From positions 1 to 11,375 of the forward strand of contig JAGCTK010000192.1 in the NCBI GenBank assembly GCA_017963715.1: a stretch of DNA of 11,375 nucleotides, given 5' to 3'. Shown here one piece after another: positions 1 through 6,451 of the stretch (position 1 is the first letter of the stretch; each line of letters opens with the position of its first letter). The translations under genes were made by a program, and so were the position numbers. The notes under the pieces were generated by a model, which saw only the letters and a program-made list of their open reading frames with translations, ran no database searches and had not been told where the DNA came from. This stretch comes from Alphaproteobacteria bacterium (GTDB lineage: Bacteria > Pseudomonadota > Alphaproteobacteria > RF32 > CAG-239).

Positions 1-129
1 CAAGATATTGAAGACCTTGACACCGAAAAAGTTAAAAGAAAAATGGAAAAAGGTCTGTCTCCCATGGAGCCTGTTCCGTTTGATGAAGAATTGTTGATGG
101 AAAGGTTGAAAACACTTGAAGAGCAATGA
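1..129 (+). CDS. C-terminal end of an unrecognised protein (partial)
   Basis: An open frame runs in from the left edge and stops at TGA 127-129, giving 42 residues that end in RLKTLEEQ. The fragment is highly charged (many Glu, Asp and Lys), has no membrane segment or cysteine, and contains a short Pro-rich stretch (LSPMEPVPFDEE). A good rho-independent terminator follows 25 bases later, which supports a real gene end. I do not recognise the family from this tail; the body of the protein lies outside the window. Confidence 0.6.
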   Translation, partial: QDIEDLDTEKVKRKMEKGLSPMEPVPFDEELLMERLKTLEEQ

Positions 130-154
130 TTGAAACTTTTTGAAATCAGATCTT

Positions 155-182
155 AAACGCCGTTCTCAAGTCGGCGTTTTTT
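155..182 (+). terminator. Rho-independent terminator
   Basis: An 8-bp perfect stem AAACGCCG (155-162) / CGGCGTTT (172-179) closes a 9-base loop and runs into a T-tract (177-182). It lies just after the stop of the partial gene at the left edge and separates it from the promoter that starts three bases later. Confidence 0.9.
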
Positions 183-184
183 GA

Positions 185-213
185 TTGACAAAAGCATAAA
201 AACAGACTATAAT
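185..213 (+). promoter_or_regulatory. Perfect-consensus sigma70 promoter
   Basis: TTGACA (185-190) and TATAAT (208-213) are both exact consensus hexamers separated by the optimal 17 bases. Transcription would start near 220, leaving only about 15 bases before the first possible start codon of the small membrane gene, or about 27 before the second. The promoter begins immediately after the upstream terminator, so it clearly serves the small gene alone. Confidence 0.88.
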
Positions 214-234
214 ACAACCAATTACAAATTATAA

Positions 235-507
235 ATGTTAATAATTATGAACGGAACAGATTTTTTTACAGAAATCTTTGTTTGGATTTTCGGCGGTGGT
301 GCTATAATTGGCCTCATCTATGGAATATCCCGAAGATATGACTTTACAACCTTTATCAAAAAGTTGATGGGTTATGGAGGTTTGGGTGTTCTCGGTTGGT
401 GCGTTTTGCGTGTCCTGCCGGAATTTCTTGAGTTGGTTTTGCCATGGAGCGGTATAATCATTATATTGGTTGTCCTGTTTCTGTTGTCAAAACTCATCAG
501 AAGATAA
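235..507 (+). CDS. Small multi-pass membrane protein, unknown function
   Basis: This 90-residue protein has three hydrophobic stretches, about residues 10-30, 46-60 and 67-87, and ends in the basic tail KLIRR. Gly-rich turns (GGGAIIG, GYGGLGVLG) and a charged loop (SRRYDF, FIKK) join the segments. I recognise no family. Two in-frame ATG codons are possible, at 235 and at 247 (MNGTDFF); neither has a clear Shine-Dalgarno sequence, and the inferred transcript start near 220 leaves a very short leader. The gene is bracketed by its own consensus promoter and a strong terminator, which is the best evidence that it is expressed. It could be a phage-related or stress membrane peptide, but nothing in the sequence decides this. 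Confidence 0.62.
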   Translation: MLIIMNGTDFFTEIFVWIFGGGAIIGLIYGISRRYDFTTFIKKLMGYGGLGVLGWCVLRVLPEFLELVLPWSGIIIILVVLFLLSKLIRR

Positions 508-546
508 AAAATTCCGCCACCTTTTTTTGTAGGGTGACGGAATTTT
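508..546. terminator. Bidirectional terminator between convergent genes
   Basis: A 14-position stem (508-521 with 533-546, one C/A mismatch at 517/537) closes a T-rich loop. On the + strand it runs into TTTTCTTTTTT. On the minus strand the matching tract is TTTTTTATCTTC. It starts directly after the stop of the small membrane gene and lies 14 bases beyond the stop of the minus-strand TPR-like gene, so it can end transcripts from both sides. Confidence 0.9.
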
Positions 547-560
547 CTTTTTTGGTCGCA

Positions 561-1226
561 TCAGTTAAGGTTTTTTTGCATTTCTTCTTTAATGCTTCGG
601 ATTCGCGCGGCATCTTTTTTGTTGTTTAGGCGCTCGTAAATACGCAACAATTTATCGCAAATATTGAGTTTGTTTTCACATTTTTTCAAAAAATTGATAT
701 TATCTTGGCTAATCAGTGCCAAGGCATTTTCCAAAAAGGCGGCTTCCTGCGTGAGATTTTTGGAAAATGTTGCCATATCGAGCATCGCCTCTTTTTGCAT
801 GGCGTTATCAAAAAGGGCAACAATACGGCCCAAAGTTTGCTGATATTTTTCCTCGTCATGAAGATAATGGTAGAGATGGCTGAGTTTTTCGAGTGTTTGT
901 CTGACCTCAATATCCGACCCTGCAAACTCAAGCGCGTGCTGAAAATATTGAACGGCAAAAAGATAATTGTCTATCTCTTCTTCGGCCGCGTTTTTTTGCA
1001 AAAACAAATCGCCGATTTGGCTGTATGTCCAAAACAAAACCTGATTGCGCTTTTTGCTGTTTTGCTCGACACACTGTTTAGAACTGATACAAAAGTTCAA
1101 CACATTTTGGTAGCCGAACATTTTTTCATCGATGTCATAAAGATATTTGGCGCGCTCATGTGCCTGATGATATATTTTAAGCAAATCGGCATCTTGTCGG
1201 TAGGATTGCTGCCTTAAAGACGGCAT
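561..1226 (-). CDS. Helical-repeat (TPR-like) protein
   Basis: The product is a soluble, all-helical protein of 221 residues with no signal peptide or membrane segment. Paired amphipathic helices spaced like tetratricopeptide repeats can be seen, for example around residues 64-100 (YSQIGDLFLQKN, then YLFAVQYFQHALEFAG) and 108-140 (TLEKLSHLYHYLHDEEKYQQTL), with another pair near 180-208. Such proteins act as binding scaffolds; no partner can be named. A longer frame opens at ATG 1295, but I chose ATG 1226 because GGAGG lies six bases before it (1237-1233). With this start the gene overlaps the upstream cysteine-rich gene by only 13 bases rather than 82. It is the last gene of the minus-strand LemA operon and ends just before the shared terminator. 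The TPR assignment rests on pattern only. Confidence 0.72.
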   Translation of the reverse strand: MPSLRQQSYRQDADLLKIYHQAHERAKYLYDIDEKMFGYQNVLNFCISSKQCVEQNSKKRNQVLFWTYSQIGDLFLQKNAAEEEIDNYLFAVQYFQHALEFAGSDIEVRQTLEKLSHLYHYLHDEEKYQQTLGRIVALFDNAMQKEAMLDMATFSKNLTQEAAFLENALALISQDNINFLKKCENKLNICDKLLRIYERLNNKKDAARIRSIKEEMQKNLN

Positions 1227-1510
1227 AATCTGCCTCCGCCCGTGTGCAAACAATAAGTGCAATTGCTCAAATCGTATTCTTTGAAGTTGAGACATTTATT
1301 GCACAAACAACCTTTATCGGTATGGATGCAGTTGCTTTTTTCAAAGGCACAAAACATTTTTTCATAATGTGTGCGATTTTGAAGTTTTGATGTGGCGCAT
1401 GAGGTGTTTTGCTCGGCATTTTTGAGTTTGCACTCGTGTGAATATGACGGGCAAGTCAAGCATAGGCATCTTTCGATGTTTTTTGAAGTTTTTTGAACAA
1501 ATGATTTCAT
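1214..1510 (-). CDS. Cysteine-rich DUF2769-like protein, probably metal binding
   Basis: This 98-residue protein has 13 cysteines (15, 17, 20, 27, 38, 54, 61, 68, 70, 73, 84, 87, 96). The pattern CxCxxCPSYxxxC, then FCxFxKSxC, GCxCxxC and CxxC near the end, matches what I remember of DUF2769, a small family best known from methanogens and other anaerobes. I infer zinc or iron-sulfur binding from cysteine density; the family has no established function. It has no signal peptide, so it should be cytoplasmic. A TTG at 1531 could extend the frame, but AGGAGG (1520-1515) sits four bases before ATG 1510 and would be coding in the longer version, so 1510 is preferred. It follows the DUF3137 gene by 74 bases and overlaps the TPR-like gene by 13. 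Confidence 0.78.
   Translation of the reverse strand: MKSFVQKTSKNIERCLCLTCPSYSHECKLKNAEQNTSCATSKLQNRTHYEKMFCAFEKSNCIHTDKGCLCNKCLNFKEYDLSNCTYCLHTGGGRLCRL
1233..1237 (-). promoter_or_regulatory. Shine-Dalgarno site fixing the TPR-like gene start
   Basis: GGAGG on the minus strand lies six bases before ATG 1226 and inside the end of the upstream cysteine-rich gene. It favours the shorter start over ATG 1295, which has no comparable site. Confidence 0.75.
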
Positions 1511-1514
1511 TTTT

Positions 1515-1520
1515 CCTCCT
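1515..1520 (-). promoter_or_regulatory. Shine-Dalgarno site of the cysteine-rich gene
   Basis: A full AGGAGG lies on the minus strand four bases before ATG 1510. Its strength suggests independent, efficient translation of this gene after the 74-base gap, and it rules against the upstream TTG start at 1531. Confidence 0.75.
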
Positions 1521-1584
1521 TTTCGATACAAGAAAATAAGCCTGCAACAGAAAAAAACAACAAGACTTTCGATGTAATTTTTGC

Positions 1585-2517
1585 TTAAAGTTTTAGAATA
1601 TCGATGATTTCAAAAATCGTCAAAAATTGCTCAAAAACGGTGCCAACTTTGGCGCGATTGAGGTTGGATTTGAAAAAAGAAAAAGGCTCAAACATATCTT
1701 GATTGGTGGCAATCGCAATCAATAATTTGCCGTATTGAAAAGAAAACTGAATAGATTTTCCCTGATACAAATCTTTGAGTTTAAGAAGTCGTTCCATAAA
1801 AATCGGTGTCAATAACCGTCGCGATTCGATTTGGTCTGTGCCGAACACTTCAAACATTTTTTCAAATTTGACATCTTCAAGGCGGATTCGCTCAAGTTTG
1901 CCGACACTCTTAAACCGGTTGAAAATGCCGGAATCTTTCAAGACAATTGTTCTGGCTTTGATATTTTTTTTGACATCGCATTCGACGGCAACACCTTGAA
2001 ATACCTTAACTTCACGGCGGCCGTTTTTGGTGTGTTGATAAACTTTAAGACGTTCTTCCATCACACGCATCTTAACATCTTGATAAACGCCCTCAAAACA
2101 ATCATCCGCCTCAAACGTGTCAAAGCGTGGAAAAATGTAACTGTCCTCCAGTTCATCACGGGTTAAACCGTCGCCGTTACGGTATGAAAAACCTTGAAAA
2201 TAACTGATAAACAGCGGCATAATGTCTTGTTTGATATGCTTTTTATAGTGATAGTAGGGATGCTGAACAATAAAGACACCGCCCGCAATCAAAAGCGAAA
2301 TCACTAATCTGTTGAAATAAAAAGTTTCTTTTCCGTGGCTTAAAGATCCCAACACATATATGAGCGGGATAATCAAAAGAGCGATGGCAAGCATCACAAA
2401 AAAACGCGTCAGATATCTCTTGCGCAACGCTTCTTTTTTTGCAAGTTGCGGCGCAAGTTTTTCGGCCCAATAAATATCAAAACCGGCACGTAACGCTTTT
2501 TTTTGTTTGGCATCCAT
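1585..2517 (-). CDS. DUF3137 family membrane protein
   Basis: The product has 310 residues, with a cytoplasmic N-terminal helix (AGFDIYWAEKLAPQL), two membrane segments (about 38-57 and 69-86) and a large soluble C-terminal domain. The hallmark stretch at residues 212-244 (RLEDVKFEKMFEV, then DQIESRRLLTPIFMERL), followed by FSFQYGKLLIAI at 258-269, is typical of DUF3137. Members of this family are often encoded next to LemA, as here. The molecular role is unknown; a membrane-associated function with LemA is an inference from the gene pair. The start ATG overlaps the lemA stop by one base (TAATG), indicating translational coupling. There is no clear terminator behind it, so the two downstream genes probably share its transcript. 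Confidence 0.88.
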   Translation of the reverse strand: MDAKQKKALRAGFDIYWAEKLAPQLAKKEALRKRYLTRFFVMLAIALLIIPLIYVLGSLSHGKETFYFNRLVISLLIAGGVFIVQHPYYHYKKHIKQDIMPLFISYFQGFSYRNGDGLTRDELEDSYIFPRFDTFEADDCFEGVYQDVKMRVMEERLKVYQHTKNGRREVKVFQGVAVECDVKKNIKARTIVLKDSGIFNRFKSVGKLERIRLEDVKFEKMFEVFGTDQIESRRLLTPIFMERLLKLKDLYQGKSIQFSFQYGKLLIAIATNQDMFEPFSFFKSNLNRAKVGTVFEQFLTIFEIIDILKL

Positions 2518-3080
2518 TATTTAAAGTACTCTTTGGCGTTGATGCGCTCTCTTGCGGCATCCGTGGCCTCAAAATAAGGTTTATCCGCCTTAATGCCTAT
2601 GAGTGCGGCAATCATGGATGAAGGAAAAATCTCAACCGCATTTTTTAATTCGGTCAATGCACTGTTGTAAAAACGGCGTGCCGCGGCAATATTTTCTTCC
2701 GCTTCATCAAAACTTTGCATCGCTTGCACCATGGTGGCCGATGATTTGAGTTCGGGATAATTTTCAACATTAACAAAAAATGATTTGAGTTTGCCCTCAA
2801 GCGCATTGTCAAGTTCGATACTTTTGTCGGCATTTAAAACAAAGTTTTGTTTTAAGGCATCATTTCGAAGGTTGACAATGTCTGCAAAAAGTTGCTTTTC
2901 ATGGCTCATAAATTTGGCGGCCATGTCGAGTAAGTTGGGAATTAAATCATAACGTTTTTTAAGTTGAACATCGACATCCGATGCGGCTTCTTTTAAGGCA
3001 TTGCGCTTTTTAATCAGACCGGCATAAAGCATATATAAACCGACCAAAATCACACCGAGAACAATATAAAAAATCACCAT
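2517..3080 (-). CDS. lemA: LemA family protein
   Basis: This 187-residue protein matches the LemA family in length and motifs. It has one N-terminal membrane segment (about 3-20), then the signature VDVQLKKRYDLIPNLL (36-51), ENYPELKS (106-113), EENIAAARRFYNSALTELKN (128-147) and PSSMIA (153-158). The family forms a long helical bundle exposed beside the membrane; its biochemical role is unsettled. AAAGGA lies seven bases before the ATG. It is the first gene of the minus-strand operon, directly coupled to DUF3137, and diverges from ptsP. The gene symbol follows family naming; the E. coli-type function is not implied. Confidence 0.93.
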   Translation of the reverse strand: MVIFYIVLGVILVGLYMLYAGLIKKRNALKEAASDVDVQLKKRYDLIPNLLDMAAKFMSHEKQLFADIVNLRNDALKQNFVLNADKSIELDNALEGKLKSFFVNVENYPELKSSATMVQAMQSFDEAEENIAAARRFYNSALTELKNAVEIFPSSMIAALIGIKADKPYFEATDAARERINAKEYFK

Positions 3081-3120
3081 TGTTTTATCCTTTTTTTGTT
3101 AAGCAATACATCAAGTCTAT

Positions 3121-3141
3121 CCTGATTTGATAAACATCAGG
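3121..3141. repeat. Hairpin in the lemA leader
   Basis: A perfect 6-bp inverted repeat CCTGAT (3121-3126) / ATCAGG (3136-3141) has a 9-base loop. It lies 41 bases before the lemA start and would be within the lemA leader RNA if transcription begins near 3175. There is no T-tract on either side, so it is not a classical terminator. Confidence 0.5.
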
Positions 3142-3151
3142 TTAATACCTT

Positions 3152-3177
3152 ATCTTGTGTTTAGCAAGATGTTTTTT
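3152..3177 (+). terminator. Terminator-like hairpin with T6 tail, orientation unexpected
   Basis: A 6-bp stem ATCTTG (3152-3157) / CAAGAT (3165-3170) with a 7-base loop is followed one base later by six T (3172-3177) on the + strand. It has the form of a weak, low-GC rho-independent terminator, but no + strand gene lies upstream within 2.6 kb. It may block antisense transcripts from entering ptsP, or simply be a leader structure of lemA read on the other strand. Confidence 0.4.
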
Positions 3178-3197
3178 GACTTATAAGTTTTTAATTG

Positions 3198-3226
3198 TTG
3201 TTGCAATCAAAGATAAATGATATAAC
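3198..3226 (+). promoter_or_regulatory. Possible ptsP promoter
   Basis: TTGTTG (3198-3203) and TATAAC (3221-3226) are separated by 17 bases. The -10 hexamer is good, while the -35 matches only its first three positions. The predicted transcript start near 3233 leaves about 32 bases before the ptsP ATG. It is the best candidate on this strand, but weak. Confidence 0.35.
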
Positions 3227-3264
3227 ATAAAGACAAGTCAAATTGAAAGTGGTTCAAAAATCTG

Positions 3265-5484
3265 ATGCAGACAAATTTTTCAAGCACACTGATACCATTG
3301 ATGCAATCTGTGCAGCAACAATTGCAAAAAAATCTTGAGACAGAACAAAAACTGATCGGGATGATGGCCTTGATTGCCGATTTTTTTGAAGCGGATGTGG
3401 CGACATCTTATATCTCGATTGATGACAATTATCTTGAATTTTTAGCCTCAAACACGACACTGTCCGAAGACAAAACGATGACCGTTCGCTTTGGTGAGGG
3501 AATATGCGGGCGAGCGGCCGCAAGCGGTCAAGTTTTGTCCTTAAATAAGGAAGAAAATTCGCCTTTTGCACTCGAAATTGCGGCACCTTTGATGCAATTT
3601 GAACAGGTCATCGGTGTGATGTCGCTCGGTTTTTATCAAACTAAAGTTTTGTCCGACGATGATATCGAAACCATCAAAACGATTGCAATGTTTCTGACCA
3701 CGATTTTTTCGACACCGGAAATTGTACTCTATAAGCGCAAAATCGCCAAAATGCAAGGCATCAGTTTGCAAGACCGCTTCAAAGGAACCACCATTAACAA
3801 AGGTTACGGCGTCGGACTGGCCGTTGTGCACAAACGTCAGCGTGCAGTGCAAACGGTTTTTGCCATGGATATACAAAAAGAACAAGCCGTTCTGGAGCAG
3901 GCAAAAGAAAAAATGCTCGCTGACTTTGATCTCAAAATCAAAAACAATACATTGGGCACCCGCGATCATCTCGAAATTTTGGAAACGTATAAACTTTTGG
4001 CGCAGGATAAAGGTTGGTATAAAAAAATTAATGCATATATTCAAACCGGTTTGACGGCAGAAGCGGCTATTGAAAAAACATATGATGATATGCAATCGCA
4101 GTTGGCAAATGTGACGGATATTTATTTGAAAGAAAGATTGAGCGATTTGCGTGATATTTCGGATAGGTTGCGCACATATATCACCGGTCGTGATCAGTTG
4201 GCACAAAGCGGGTTGCAGGATATCATTTTGATTGCGCAAAGCATGGGGCCGGCAGATTTAACGGACTATAATCCGCGCACAATCAGGGGTTTGGTTTTGG
4301 AAGAGGGAACATCCACGATGCATGTGGCCATTGTGGCCAAAGCCTTAAATATTCCGGTTGTTACCAAAATTAAAGGCCTGTATCGCGAAATTAAGGAAGG
4401 GTCGATGATTGCCATCGACGGGCAGGGCGGCTTTGTGTATGTTAATCCCTCATTTGAGATGCAGACCGAATTTAAAAAACGCCAAAAAAAGATGATGCAA
4501 TGGCGTGACGAGTTAAAACAAATCGCGCCTAAAAAGAGTCAGACGCTTGATCGCCGTAAAATCAGCCTCAATTTGAATATCGGCCTTGATTTTGATATGG
4601 AATACATTGATTTATCAAACTGTGACGGTATCGGTTTATACCGAACGGAAATTGCTTTTATGACAGCATCTCAAATGCCCAGTGTTGATGAACAGGTATC
4701 AATTTATCAAAAGTTGTTATCTAAAACTGAAGGGAAACGCGTTATATTCAGAAGTTTGGATGTCGGGTCGGATAAACTGTTGCCATATTGGGGTACCATC
4801 AAAGAAGCCAATCCGGCTATCGGTTGGCGTTCGATACGTATTACGCTTGACAGACGTGCGCTGCTCAGGGCACAGATGAAAGCGCTGCTTAAAGCGACGC
4901 AGGGGCGAGAACTCGCCGTGATGTTTCCGATGATTGCCAATTTAGAGGAGTTTTTAAGTGCCAAAGAAACACTGATGCTCGAATACCAAAAACAAAAAGA
5001 AAAAGGGCTCGGTGTGCCTTCTAAAATCAAAGTCGGTTTGATGATTGAGGTGCCGTCCGTGATTTTTGAATTGGATGAAATTTTGCCGCACGCCGATTTT
5101 ATATCGGTCGGAACAAATGATTTGGCGCAGTTTATTTTTGCATCGGACAGAACAAACCCGAATTTGATGGACAGATACGATGTTTTATCGGCGCCGTTTT
5201 TGAAAGTGATGCAACAAATTTTAATTAAGGCGCAAGCGCATAATGTTTTATGCGGTGTATGCGGCGAAATGGCCTCGGTGCCGATTGAAGCGTTGGCATT
5301 AATCGGGCTCGGTTATCAGCATTTGTCATGTGCGGGATCGGCATTTGCGACGGTCAAAAAAATGGTGCGAAGCGTGCGCGCGGGGGAACTGGCCGACTAT
5401 ATCAATACGCTCTTAAAATCAGGCAAAAAAACACTTCGTCCACAACTTAAAGCCTATGCCAAGGATCATGGTATTGCAATTTGA
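3265..5484 (+). CDS. ptsP: PtsP, nitrogen-PTS enzyme I (GAF + PEP-utilising)
   Basis: This 739-residue enzyme takes phosphate from phosphoenolpyruvate and passes it to the nitrogen-type HPr (NPr/PtsO), the first step of the regulatory PTS-Ntr relay in the cytoplasm. An N-terminal GAF domain (about 20-150; FGEGICGRAA at 76-85) marks it as PtsP rather than sugar-PTS enzyme I. The enzyme I core follows: the phosphorylated histidine is His353 in TSTMHVAIVAKALNIP, and the PEP-binding barrel shows GIGLYRTEIAFM (455-466), FRSLDVGSDK (495-504), GLMIEVPS (591-598), SVGTNDLAQF (614-623) and the active-site Cys666 in GVCGEM. All catalytic residues appear intact and the length is normal. The start ATG has only a weak ribosome site (AAAGTGG, 12 bases upstream). 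Forty-nine or more bases separate it from the RodZ-like gene. Confidence 0.96.
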   Translation: MQTNFSSTLIPLMQSVQQQLQKNLETEQKLIGMMALIADFFEADVATSYISIDDNYLEFLASNTTLSEDKTMTVRFGEGICGRAAASGQVLSLNKEENSPFALEIAAPLMQFEQVIGVMSLGFYQTKVLSDDDIETIKTIAMFLTTIFSTPEIVLYKRKIAKMQGISLQDRFKGTTINKGYGVGLAVVHKRQRAVQTVFAMDIQKEQAVLEQAKEKMLADFDLKIKNNTLGTRDHLEILETYKLLAQDKGWYKKINAYIQTGLTAEAAIEKTYDDMQSQLANVTDIYLKERLSDLRDISDRLRTYITGRDQLAQSGLQDIILIAQSMGPADLTDYNPRTIRGLVLEEGTSTMHVAIVAKALNIPVVTKIKGLYREIKEGSMIAIDGQGGFVYVNPSFEMQTEFKKRQKKMMQWRDELKQIAPKKSQTLDRRKISLNLNIGLDFDMEYIDLSNCDGIGLYRTEIAFMTASQMPSVDEQVSIYQKLLSKTEGKRVIFRSLDVGSDKLLPYWGTIKEANPAIGWRSIRITLDRRALLRAQMKALLKATQGRELAVMFPMIANLEEFLSAKETLMLEYQKQKEKGLGVPSKIKVGLMIEVPSVIFELDEILPHADFISVGTNDLAQFIFASDRTNPNLMDRYDVLSAPFLKVMQQILIKAQAHNVLCGVCGEMASVPIEALALIGLGYQHLSCAGSAFATVKKMVRSVRAGELADYINTLLKSGKKTLRPQLKAYAKDHGIAI

Positions 5485-5502
5485 GAAAAAATGTGATTTA
5501 AT
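5474..5502 (+). promoter_or_regulatory. Likely extended -10 promoter for the rodZ-like/hisS/prfA run
   Basis: TTGCAA (5474-5479) and TTTAAT (5497-5502) are 17 bases apart, and the -10 is preceded by TG plus one base (5494-5496), an extended -10. The -35 overlaps the last codons of ptsP. A transcript would start near 5509, with AAGGA at 5523-5527 ahead of the RodZ-like start. Read-through from ptsP is also possible, as no terminator is seen. Confidence 0.45.
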
Positions 5503-5536
5503 GTGAAAAATTCTTTTCAAATAAGGACCGAAATTG

Positions 5537-6379
5537 ATGGAAGAAAATGAGGCCGTATCAACGGAAAAACCTGGAACAACGGCAGAAGAAGCAACGACTG
5601 TCGGAATGTACCTCAAGTATATGCGCTTGAAACAAAAAAAATCGATTGAGACAGTGTCGGAAGCATTGTGTATTCGCAGGATTTATATCAAGGCTTTGGA
5701 AGAAGATGATTTTGAAGAATTGGCACCTGTGCCGTATGGCATCGGATTTGTGCGCTCATACGCAAATTATTTGGGCTTGAATGCCGACAGAGTTGTCCAA
5801 TTTTATAAACAACAGGCGTTGCCTAAAAAAGAAAAACCCGTCGTTTCGATGACGACAGAAAAAAAGACATCGGCCATTATGCCGGCAAAACGCCATATTT
5901 ATATCGGATTGGCGATTTTTTTAGGCCTGTATATTGTCTGGCTGGTCATTGATATGATGCAAAGCAAACCGGCTCCCAAAGAGACTGTCCAACCGGTTGC
6001 GGAAGTGGTGGAAATTGTGCCGATGCCGGAAGATGATGAGGCGGGTGTTCCAAGCAGTGATGCAGAACAAAATACCGATTCGGAACAACAAGTGACAATC
6101 ACCGAAGAAGTGTATCAAGAACCGGAGGTTATCAAACAACCTATTTTGATGCTGAAGGTTAAAGGAGAAACATGGCTTGAGGTAAAAGATGCCAATAAAG
6201 TATACTTGAGCGGTATCAAAAATAAGGGTTTTGTTTTTGAAACAGAACTGCAGGAAGGAATGGAACTGTCCATTGGTAAATATTATAACGTCGATACCTA
6301 TCTTGATGGTGTCTTGACACAGATTGCCAAACCGAAAAAACAAACAAAAATCAGTTTGGATCCTTTTTTAAAACATTAG
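5537..6379 (+). CDS. RodZ-like protein (HTH_25 + membrane segment + DUF4115)
   Basis: The 280-residue product has an N-terminal helix-turn-helix of the Xre/RodZ type (about 22-90; MYLKYMRLKQKKSIETVSEALCI fits its first helices, then YIKALEEDDFEEL and GFVRSYANYLGL). A single membrane segment follows at 120-140, then an acidic Pro/Glu/Gln-rich linker and a C-terminal beta-rich DUF4115 domain (about 203-265; ETWLEV, KNKGFVFETEL). This is the layout of RodZ, which anchors MreB to the membrane and supports rod shape; alphaproteobacterial relatives are more divergent, so the same role is an inference. AAGGA lies nine bases before ATG 5537; a TTG at 5534 would add one residue and also fits (six bases). 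The hisS gene follows after a hairpin. Confidence 0.85.
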   Translation: MEENEAVSTEKPGTTAEEATTVGMYLKYMRLKQKKSIETVSEALCIRRIYIKALEEDDFEELAPVPYGIGFVRSYANYLGLNADRVVQFYKQQALPKKEKPVVSMTTEKKTSAIMPAKRHIYIGLAIFLGLYIVWLVIDMMQSKPAPKETVQPVAEVVEIVPMPEDDEAGVPSSDAEQNTDSEQQVTITEEVYQEPEVIKQPILMLKVKGETWLEVKDANKVYLSGIKNKGFVFETELQEGMELSIGKYYNVDTYLDGVLTQIAKPKKQTKISLDPFLKH

Positions 6380-6396
6380 ATTAAAGCAATAACGGC

Positions 6397-6427
6397 AAAT
6401 GCAAGGCTGCACGTCAGTCTTGCATTT
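6397..6427 (+). terminator. Strong intergenic hairpin (attenuator or terminator)
   Basis: A 13-bp stem with one G/T pair joins 6397-6409 (AAATGCAAGGCTG) to 6415-6427 (CAGTCTTGCATTT) around the five-base loop CACGT. Only four T close it (6425-6428), so termination would be partial. It lies between the RodZ-like stop and the hisS start, 24 bases before the hisS ATG, and could also act as an RNA-processing or mRNA-stabilising element. Confidence 0.55.
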
Positions 6428-6439
6428 TGTGTGAAATAC

Positions 6440-6444
6440 GGAGA
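6440..6444 (+). promoter_or_regulatory. Shine-Dalgarno site fixing the hisS start
   Basis: GGAGA (6440-6444) lies seven bases before ATG 6452. It favours that start over an upstream in-frame GTG at 6431, which would place the ribosome site inside the coding region. Confidence 0.75.
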
Positions 6445-6451
6445 AAATAAT

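Larger units (their letters stand above)
3081..3264. other. Divergent intergenic region between lemA and ptsP
   Basis: This is 184 bases of A/T-rich DNA without a gene. It holds two perfect hairpins on the lemA side, A/T-rich promoter-like hexamers on both strands in the middle, and the weakly marked start region of ptsP. No Shine-Dalgarno stronger than AAAGTGG (3246-3252) precedes ptsP. On the minus strand, TTGATT (3210-3205) with TTATAA (3186-3181), 18 bases apart, is a possible lemA promoter, but the match is only moderate. Confidence 0.6.

Noticed and set aside
444..629. Small + strand frame running across the terminator at 508-546
   Set aside because: It would translate through a strong bidirectional terminator and overlaps two better supported genes.
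705..1217. Open frame of 170 codons on the + strand opposite the TPR-like gene
   Set aside because: It has no promoter or ribosome site and its hydrophobic product mirrors the helix-rich minus-strand gene, whose start, overlap and operon position are well supported.
3541..4239. Open frame of 232 codons on the minus strand inside ptsP
   Set aside because: It is the antisense shadow of a strongly supported enzyme I gene; its translation is rich in Phe, Ile, His and Cys without any domain and it has no ribosome site.
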